NCBI RefSeq assembly: GCF_002217795.2
Contig: NZ_AP018823.1
Span: 2,418,001-2,482,000, forward strand
DNA: 64,000 nucleotides
From: Aquitalea magnusonii
GTDB taxonomy: Bacteria > Pseudomonadota > Gammaproteobacteria > Burkholderiales > Chromobacteriaceae
Direction of reading: 5' to 3'
Below are positions 59,194 to 64,000 of this stretch, in pieces; the first letter of the stretch is position 1, and each line of letters begins with the position of its first letter. The notes beneath the pieces are model-generated. The model worked only from the letters and a program-made list of their open reading frames with translations, did not search any database and had not been told where the DNA came from. The position numbers and the translations under genes are program-made.

Positions 59194-59214
59194 CTGTAAC
59201 CCTCTCCGTTACAG
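59194..59214. promoter_or_regulatory. Palindrome CTGTAAC-N7-GTTACAG before hyaD
   Basis: A 7-bp perfect inverted repeat with a 7-base spacer ends 12 bases before the hyaD start codon. It could be an operator or a small hairpin controlling the second half of the hydrogenase cluster. No Shine-Dalgarno is visible between it and the ATG. Confidence 0.4.
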
Positions 59215-59226
59215 CGCTTCGACACC

Positions 59227-59835
59227 ATGCACACCGCACACATCACCATCATGGGGCTGGGCAACCTGCTCTGGGCTGACGAAGGTTTTGGCGTACGCGC
59301 CGCCGAGCAGCTGTTTGCCCGCTACCAGCTCCCTGCCAACGTCGACGTTGTGGACGGTGGCACCCAAGGCCTGTTGCTGCTGCCCTATGTGGAGGAAGCG
59401 GACCGGCTGATCCTGTTCGACGCCATCGACTTTGGCCTCACGCCCGGCACGCTGAAGGTGTACCACGACGATGCCGTGCCGGCCTATCTCACCGCCAAGA
59501 AAATGAGCCTGCACCAGACCGGGTTTTCCGAGGTGCTGGCGCTGGCCGACCTCAAGGGTAATCTGCCCGGCCAGATTGTGCTGATCGGCGTGCAGCCGGT
59601 ACAACTGGAAGACTATGGCGGCAGCCTGACCGACGCGGTGCGCGCGCAGCTGGAACCGGCTATCGCGCTGGCCGTACAGCAGTTGCAGGACTGGGGCGTC
59701 AGCCTGTCACCCCGCCAGGACGACGACCGGCTGAACCACGCCAGCCTGGACATGCAGCGCTATGAAGACGAACGCCCGTCAGCCGAACTGGCCTGCCGCA
59801 TTGGCGACGACCGCGTGCTGCAAGGAGAAGGCTGA
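59227..59835 (+). CDS. hyaD: Hydrogenase maturation endopeptidase HyaD/HupD
   Basis: This 202-aa protease removes the C-terminal tail of HyaB after nickel insertion. The N-terminal MGLGNLLWADEGFGVRAAEQ contains the first nickel-recognising acidic residue. VDGGTQGLLLL, ILFDAIDFGLTPGTL with the second Asp, and KKMSLHQTGFSEVL with the His complete the motif set. Its length is close to E. coli HyaD (195 aa). In the standard order it should follow hyaC directly; here about 19 kb intervene. It is coupled to the next gene (one shared base). Confidence 0.95.
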   Translation: MHTAHITIMGLGNLLWADEGFGVRAAEQLFARYQLPANVDVVDGGTQGLLLLPYVEEADRLILFDAIDFGLTPGTLKVYHDDAVPAYLTAKKMSLHQTGFSEVLALADLKGNLPGQIVLIGVQPVQLEDYGGSLTDAVRAQLEPAIALAVQQLQDWGVSLSPRQDDDRLNHASLDMQRYEDERPSAELACRIGDDRVLQGEG

Positions 59836-60158
59836 TGTGTCTGGGCATTCCCATGCAAGTGGAACGCTGTCACCAACTGGTGGCCGACTGTCAGCACGCC
59901 GGGCAATGGCAAACGGTAGACCTGTCGCTGGTGGGCGCAGTACAGCCCGGCGACTGGCTGCTGGTATTCATGGGGGCGGCACGCGAGGTGCTAAGCGCCG
60001 AACGTGCAGCCGACATCCTGGATGCACTGGCCGCACTGGATGCCGCCATGAACGGCCGTTTCGACCCGGCCATCCATCTGGCCGACCTCAATCAGCGCGA
60101 ACCGCAATTGCCCCCGCATCTGCAGGCGCAATTGGACGCACAAAGGAAAACCTCCTGA
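59835..60158 (+). CDS. hupF: HypC/HupF family hydrogenase chaperone
   Basis: This 107-aa small chaperone starts MCLGIPMQV, the invariant HypC N-terminus in which Cys2 binds the Fe(CN)2CO unit. GDWLLVFMGAAREVLSAERAADIL is the rest of the fold. The C-terminal extension beyond about residue 80 points to HupF, the HypC paralogue that protects the large subunit under oxygen, and the position between hyaD and hupG fits. A separate hypC may lie beyond the window. Confidence 0.9.
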   Translation: MCLGIPMQVERCHQLVADCQHAGQWQTVDLSLVGAVQPGDWLLVFMGAAREVLSAERAADILDALAALDAAMNGRFDPAIHLADLNQREPQLPPHLQAQLDAQRKTS

Positions 60159-60598
60159 TGAGCAATCCGCAAGACAACCTGCTGCAAAGGCTGGCTGATA
60201 CCGGCTACCAGGCCGTTGCTGCAGCCGGGCTGGACAGCCTGGCAAGCGCAACGCCAAACCTGATCGTGATGCTGAATGCCGACCCGGTGAAATATCCCGA
60301 GGTGCTGGACAATGTGGTGATCGTGCCGGAAGTGCTGCGCGAATTCCCCGCCGATACCTTCCGCGTGGCCTATGCCGACCTGCCGGCCAGCCAGGCCATT
60401 GCCAAACGCTTTGGCATCCTGAAATTCCCGGCCCTGCTGTTTCTGCGGCAGGGAGAATACGTGGGCATCATCGCCGGCCTGCAGGACTGGCCGGACATCG
60501 TACACAGCTTTGCCGACAAGCTCACCGCCCCCACCCGTCGCCCGCCTTCGGTCGGCATTCCGGTCACCAGTGCCAGCAGCGAGAAAGGTTGCGCATGA
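60158..60598 (+). CDS. hupG: Thioredoxin-like hydrogenase chaperone HupG/HyaE
   Basis: This 146-aa protein has a thioredoxin-like fold without a CxxC active site. VVIVPEVLREFPADTFRVAY and RFGILKFPALLFLRQGEYVG, with the cis-proline-like segment, are recognisable. HyaE/HupG binds the Tat signal of the hydrogenase small subunit and assists its maturation. It starts at an ATG overlapping the hupF stop (TGATG). A long open frame upstream of this start is out of context. Confidence 0.9.
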   Translation: MSNPQDNLLQRLADTGYQAVAAAGLDSLASATPNLIVMLNADPVKYPEVLDNVVIVPEVLREFPADTFRVAYADLPASQAIAKRFGILKFPALLFLRQGEYVGIIAGLQDWPDIVHSFADKLTAPTRRPPSVGIPVTSASSEKGCA

Positions 60599-61458
60599 AC
60601 ATCAAACCCTTCCCCGTCGCCGTGGTGGGCCTTGGCCCCGGTTCGCAACCGGAAGACCCGGACCTGGCCTACATGCCGCTGCCGCGTGAAATCGACAGCT
60701 TCGACCAGCCCACCCTGCCCACCTCGGAAGAAGTGGAACACCTGCATGCCGCCAAACAGGTGATTGCCGACCTGATTGCCCAGTTGCAGGGCTATCAGGG
60801 TGATGCCGAGGTTTATCCGGTGCAGGACATCAGCCAGCTTGACGCCGCCAACCGTCAGTTGATCAACCAGCTACTGGGCGAAGGCGAGGTGTCCTGTCGG
60901 GTGAAACTGCTGGACGGACGCGAACTGGACATGCAGGAATCGGTATTCGCCGGCATCTGGCGCGTGCTGGAAAGCAGCGCCGACGGCCAGCTGCTGGCCG
61001 ACCGCATTGAAGCCTGCCCGATTCCCGCCGCCGTATGGCAGGCCGCCCGCGCGTTTGGCAAGGCCGAGCTGGACATCCCCACCCTGCCCGAGCAACTGAT
61101 GAATGCCGGGCCGGTACTGACCGAAATTGCCGCCGCCATGCAAAACCCCGGCAGCGAGGCCCATATCACCAACTTTTCCTTGCTGCCGATGAGTCCGGCC
61201 GACATGGACTGCCTGGATGCCATCCTGGGGCCGGGTAATAGCGGGGTGTTTTCCCGCGGCTATGGCAAATGCCGCATCATGGCCACCTCGCTGGCTAATG
61301 TCTGGCGCGTGCAGTACTTCAACGGCATGAACAGCATCTTGCTGGATACGCTGGAAATCACCCGCATTCCGGAAGTGGCACTGGCTTCGGCGGACGATCT
61401 GGCCGACTCGCTGGACCGCCTGCAGGAAGCCTGGCAGTGGTTGCAGGGGGAATACTGA
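60595..61458 (+). CDS. hupH: Hydrogenase expression/maturation protein HupH/HyaF
   Basis: This 287-aa cytoplasmic accessory protein needed for small-subunit maturation in O2-tolerant hydrogenases has conserved blocks LAYMPLPREIDSFDQPTLP near the N-terminus, SCRVKLLDGRELDMQESVFAG in the middle and NSGVFSRGYGKCRIMATSL in the C-terminal half. Length matches HyaF (about 285 aa). The ATG at 60595 overlaps the hupG stop as ATGA; a TTG two codons earlier is unnecessary. Confidence 0.9.
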   Translation: MNIKPFPVAVVGLGPGSQPEDPDLAYMPLPREIDSFDQPTLPTSEEVEHLHAAKQVIADLIAQLQGYQGDAEVYPVQDISQLDAANRQLINQLLGEGEVSCRVKLLDGRELDMQESVFAGIWRVLESSADGQLLADRIEACPIPAAVWQAARAFGKAELDIPTLPEQLMNAGPVLTEIAAAMQNPGSEAHITNFSLLPMSPADMDCLDAILGPGNSGVFSRGYGKCRIMATSLANVWRVQYFNGMNSILLDTLEITRIPEVALASADDLADSLDRLQEAWQWLQGEY

Positions 61459-61682
61459 TGGACGGGCGCTTCGAAGGCTCCTATCTGGGGCGCGATGACA
61501 GCCTGGCGGATACTGCGCGCATGGAGTGCAAGATCTGCTGGTGGGTGTACGACCCGGCACAAGGCGACGATGTGTGGCAGATTCCGCCCGGCACGCCGTT
61601 TTCCGGGCTGCCGGAACACTGGCGCTGCCCGGTGTGCGATGGCGCACGTGACCAGTTCATGGTGCTGGACAGCCCGGCATGA
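61458..61682 (+). CDS. hupI: Rubredoxin HupI
   Basis: This 74-aa rubredoxin has the iron-binding CKICWWVYDP and HWRCPVCDGARDQF knuckles; the spacer DDVWQIPPGTPFSGLPE is typical. It has a longer N-terminal extension (about 24 residues) than stand-alone rubredoxins. HupI-type rubredoxins accompany hydrogenase operons expressed in the presence of oxygen and aid small-subunit assembly. It starts at the TGATG overlap with hupH and overlaps hupJ by 4 bases. Confidence 0.93.
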   Translation: MDGRFEGSYLGRDDSLADTARMECKICWWVYDPAQGDDVWQIPPGTPFSGLPEHWRCPVCDGARDQFMVLDSPA

Positions 61683-62143
61683 ACCCTGCCCAGACCCCCG
61701 GCCCCGGGCTGGAACAGCTATTCCGCCAGATTGCCGACACGCGCATGCAGGGCATTCCCATCCTCAATCCGGCGCTACAGGTGCAAGCCATCGGCTTCCG
61801 GCAGTGGGACGGCCCGCACGGCCAGCTATGGGTGGGCGTGCTGCTCACCCCCTGGTTCATGAACCTGTTGCTGCTGCCCGCCGCAGCCGACAGCCTGCCG
61901 CCGGTGCCACCGGGTGGCGAGGTGGTGGTGCAACTGCCGGGTGATGCCCTGCCCTTCATGGCTGGGCATGAAGCCGCACTGGGCGACTACCGGCTGTGCT
62001 CGCTGTTTTCACCGGTGCTGCAATTTGTCGACCAGGCCAGTGCCTGCAGCACGGCAGAAGAAGTGCTCAAGCTATTGTTTCCACCAGCACAGCCCGCCGC
62101 ACCGGACCTGTCGCGCCGCCGCCTGTTTGGACTGGGCCGATGA
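61679..62143 (+). CDS. hupJ: [NiFe]-hydrogenase assembly chaperone HupJ/HybE
   Basis: This 154-aa chaperone of the HybE family binds the hydrogenase precursor and its Tat signal to prevent premature export. GIPILNPALQVQAIGFR and LWVGVLLTPWFMNLLLLP are the conserved core, followed by LPFMAGHEAALGDYRLCSLFSPV. It is fully coupled with hupI upstream and hupK downstream (ATGA overlaps). Confidence 0.92.
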   Translation: MNPAQTPGPGLEQLFRQIADTRMQGIPILNPALQVQAIGFRQWDGPHGQLWVGVLLTPWFMNLLLLPAAADSLPPVPPGGEVVVQLPGDALPFMAGHEAALGDYRLCSLFSPVLQFVDQASACSTAEEVLKLLFPPAQPAAPDLSRRRLFGLGR

Positions 62144-63153
62144 CAGCCGATCAGATCCGCATTCATCTGAGCCAGGACAAGGACGGGGCCACGGCTCCGC
62201 GCGTAAGCTGGCCACGTCGGGAAGCAGAGCGGCTGTTCATCGGCCAGCCCGCTGCGCAAGCCATTGCCATGACCCCGCTGCTGTTTTCCCTGTGCGCCCA
62301 GGCGCAAAGCCTGGCCGCCAGGCTGGTACTGCAGCAGGCCGCCGGTCAGCAGGCCACGGCAAGTGATGAACAGCGAGCCACGCTGACACTGGAAGCCACG
62401 CGCGAAACCCTGCGCAAGCTGCTACTGGACTGGTCGCAGGCTTTTGACGGCACAGCGGCGGCGGCAGAGTGGACCGCACAATGGCGCGCCGCACAGGACC
62501 TGCCCTCCCTGCGCAGCCTGGCCGAAGCCTTTGTCTACGGTGAGGACTGCCAGCACTGGCTGCAACGCGGCGAAGACGGCTGGCTGGCCTGGCTGATGCA
62601 AGGCGATACCGCACCGGCACGCTGGCTGCGCATGCTGGAGCAGCCGCTGCCCGGCTGTACGCTGCTGCCACCGTTTGGCGCTGGCATGCTGGCGGCGCAT
62701 CTGGCCGACTGGCTGCGCCCAGGCGGGCCGGTATGGCAGGGACAGGCGCGCGAGGTAAGCGCACTGGCACGTGAAGCCGCCCATCTGCCCGGCCTGCTGG
62801 AAAAAAATTTACGCCCGCGCGCACGGCTGCTGGCGCGGCTGCTGCAACTGGCGCGCTGGCTGAGCGGCACACAGCAATTGCAAGCCAGTGCCGCCTGCCT
62901 GCCCGACGGCGCGCTGGCGCTGGTGGACACCGCACGCGGGCCGCTGCTGCATCTGGCGGCACTGGATGAAAATGGCCGCATCAGCCGTTACCGGGTGGTG
63001 CCGCCCACGCTGTGGCATGCACACCCGGAAGGGGTATTGCGGGTAAGCCTGGGTTTTCTGGCGGCAGCGTCTGACGCAGAATGGCAGCGCCAGATCAGCC
63101 TGATCGACCCCTGTGTGGCATACAGCGTGAGCAAGGAAACCGAATATGCATGA
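62140..63153 (+). CDS. hupK: Hydrogenase accessory protein HupK
   Basis: This 337-aa degenerate relative of the hydrogenase large subunit occurs in hup clusters. It keeps a large-subunit-like C-terminal end (DPCVAYSVS) in which only the first of the two metal-ligand cysteines remains, and a single Cys in the N-terminal block PLLFSLCAQAQSLAAR. HupK is thought to scaffold Fe(CN)2CO delivery to the large subunit. The Ala/Leu-rich middle is variable. It starts at 62140 in the overlap with hupJ and overlaps hypA by 8 bases. Confidence 0.85.
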   Translation: MTADQIRIHLSQDKDGATAPRVSWPRREAERLFIGQPAAQAIAMTPLLFSLCAQAQSLAARLVLQQAAGQQATASDEQRATLTLEATRETLRKLLLDWSQAFDGTAAAAEWTAQWRAAQDLPSLRSLAEAFVYGEDCQHWLQRGEDGWLAWLMQGDTAPARWLRMLEQPLPGCTLLPPFGAGMLAAHLADWLRPGGPVWQGQAREVSALAREAAHLPGLLEKNLRPRARLLARLLQLARWLSGTQQLQASAACLPDGALALVDTARGPLLHLAALDENGRISRYRVVPPTLWHAHPEGVLRVSLGFLAAASDAEWQRQISLIDPCVAYSVSKETEYA

Positions 63154-63487
63154 AATGTCACTGGCTGAAGGCATCATCCAGTTGCTGGAAGACCAGGCCA
63201 AGGCCCAGGACTTCCGGCGGGTAAAACAGGTATGGCTGAGCATAGGCGAGCTGGCCGGGGTGGAAGTGGAAGCCCTGGATTTTTGCCTGGAAGTAGTCAG
63301 CCGCGACACGCTGGCCGATGGCGCGCGCTTTCACTTTGTGCGCCAGCCCGGTGAAGGCTGGTGCCTGGCCTGCAGCCAGCGCGTGGCCGTCCATGCTCGC
63401 TTTGATGCCTGCCCACTGTGCGGCAAGCATCAGGTGCAAGTAACCGGTGGCGATGAAATGCGCGTCAGCGAACTGGAAGTGGAATAA
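63146..63487 (+). CDS. hypA: Hydrogenase nickel-insertion protein HypA
   Basis: This 113-aa nickel metallochaperone delivers Ni to the hydrogenase large subunit together with HypB. The N-terminal MHEMSLAEGIIQLLEDQA supplies the Ni-binding Met-His-Glu, and the zinc site is formed by CLACSQRV and CPLCGKHQV. Length is normal. hypB follows 73 bases later with its own strong ribosome binding site. Confidence 0.95.
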   Translation: MHEMSLAEGIIQLLEDQAKAQDFRRVKQVWLSIGELAGVEVEALDFCLEVVSRDTLADGARFHFVRQPGEGWCLACSQRVAVHARFDACPLCGKHQVQVTGGDEMRVSELEVE

Positions 63488-63560
63488 GCCCCGCCCCATG
63501 AATACCGGCAAGTGGCCACCGGCCGCTGCCATCAGAATGAAAAACAAGGAGAGGCAGCAA

Positions 63561-64000
63561 TGTGTACCGTTTGCGGCTGCAGCAAAGGCAATGTGAAGAT
63601 TGAAGGCCGGACTCCCGGCGGCGTGAAGTTTCCCTATCGCCCGCACCATGCGCACTCTCATGATCATGGCCATTCCCACGACCACGACCACGACCAGCAT
63701 CATCATGTTCACGCCCACCTGGCACCGGCCAGCCCGGCAGACCAAGCGGCAGAGCATCAGCCCACGCTCAGCCAGCAGGCGGGCGGTGCGGCGCTGCATT
63801 ATGGCCAGGGCGCGGCCCATGCCCATGCGCCGGGGCTGAGCCAGGCGCGCATGGTGAAGATTGAGCAGGACATCCTGTCCAAGAACGATGGCTATGCCGC
63901 GCAAAACCGCCAGTGGCTGCGCGACCGTGGCATTTTTGCGCTCAATCTGGTGTCCAGTCCCGGCTCGGGCAAAACCACCCTGCTGGCCGAAACCATCCGC
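63561..64000 (+). CDS. hypB: Hydrogenase nickel incorporation GTPase HypB (truncated by the window end)
   Basis: The visible 146 codons begin with the high-affinity nickel motif in [10 protein letters not shown] and continue through a His/Asp-rich nickel-storage stretch (about residues 30-55, many His-Asp pairs) to the GTPase P-loop [15 protein letters not shown], where the window ends. AAGGAGAGG stands 5 bases before the ATG. The His-rich region suggests both storage and insertion roles, as in rhizobial HypB. The rest of the gene, and presumably the other hyp genes, lie to the right. Confidence 0.93.

Noticed and set aside
41640..59226. Insertion sequence, integrase or prophage as carrier of the CDI island
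   Set aside because: I found no transposase, recombinase or terminal repeat in any frame; the shuffling is explained by homologous recombination between cdiA copies.
59835..60158. Calling this gene hypC itself
   Set aside because: The C-terminal extension and position between hyaD and hupG fit the paralogue HupF better; a separate hypC is expected downstream of hypB outside the window.

Overview
The window reads as chromosomal DNA of a high-GC betaproteobacterium of the order Neisseriales, most likely the Chromobacteriaceae (Chromobacterium / Aquitalea / Vogesella type). This rests on my recollection of gene content and protein similarity (waaF, trxB, divergent pepA/lptFG, glnD, YjfB-type motility protein, many PAS/GGDEF/MCP signalling proteins), not on a search. 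I see no rRNA, tRNA, CRISPR array or insertion sequence.

Left part (1-26,070) is housekeeping. It holds waaF and a TetR regulator; a disordered Ser/Gln-rich protein opposite a YjfB-family protein; trxB, an Smr protein, Bcp, a PIN-PhoH ATPase and an alpha/beta hydrolase. A leftward operon follows (pepA, holC, a 781-aa Ala/Pro-rich protein, a PduO-type cobalamin adenosyltransferase). Then come lptF-lptG-glnD, a MaoC dehydratase behind a perfect 14-bp palindrome, a PAS chemoreceptor, a DHH phosphoesterase, a YigZ protein, an NfeD/stomatin pair, YciB-YciI-BolA and two tandem parvulins.

At 26,353-32,081 lies a tightly overlapping six-gene operon laid out like E. coli ynbABCD with a PlsC-type acyltransferase inserted and a small membrane protein added. 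The genes encode a CDP-alcohol phosphatidyltransferase, a CDP-diacylglycerol synthase, an acyltransferase, a hydrolase-methyltransferase fusion and a PAP2-dual-specificity phosphatase fusion. Together they look like a complete but uncharacterised pathway for a phospholipid. A LysE exporter, an AraC regulator and a four-CBS-PAS-GGDEF-EAL protein follow.

From 36,562 to the end is an O2-tolerant, Hyd-1-type [NiFe] hydrogenase locus. Structural genes hyaABC (36,562-40,378) have a sigma-54-like promoter. Maturation genes (hyaD, hupF, hupG, hupH, rubredoxin hupI, hupJ, hupK, hypA, hypB) resume at 59,227 and run off the window. The two halves are separated by about 19 kb that ends in a contact-dependent inhibition (CDI) island on the minus strand: cdiB, a 2,755-aa cdiA with its toxin and immunity gene, then a series of displaced toxin/immunity modules.

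Those modules are a frameshifted tRNase-type CdiA-CT with its CdiI, an unknown exported protein, a frameshifted Imm42-like gene, and a second cdiA tail carrying a PoNe-like DNase with its PoNi immunity protein. The second tail shares a 1,501-bp near-identical direct repeat with the full cdiA, exactly 6,087 bp apart, so one recombination event would swap the toxin. The island's immunity genes are visibly AT-richer than the rest.
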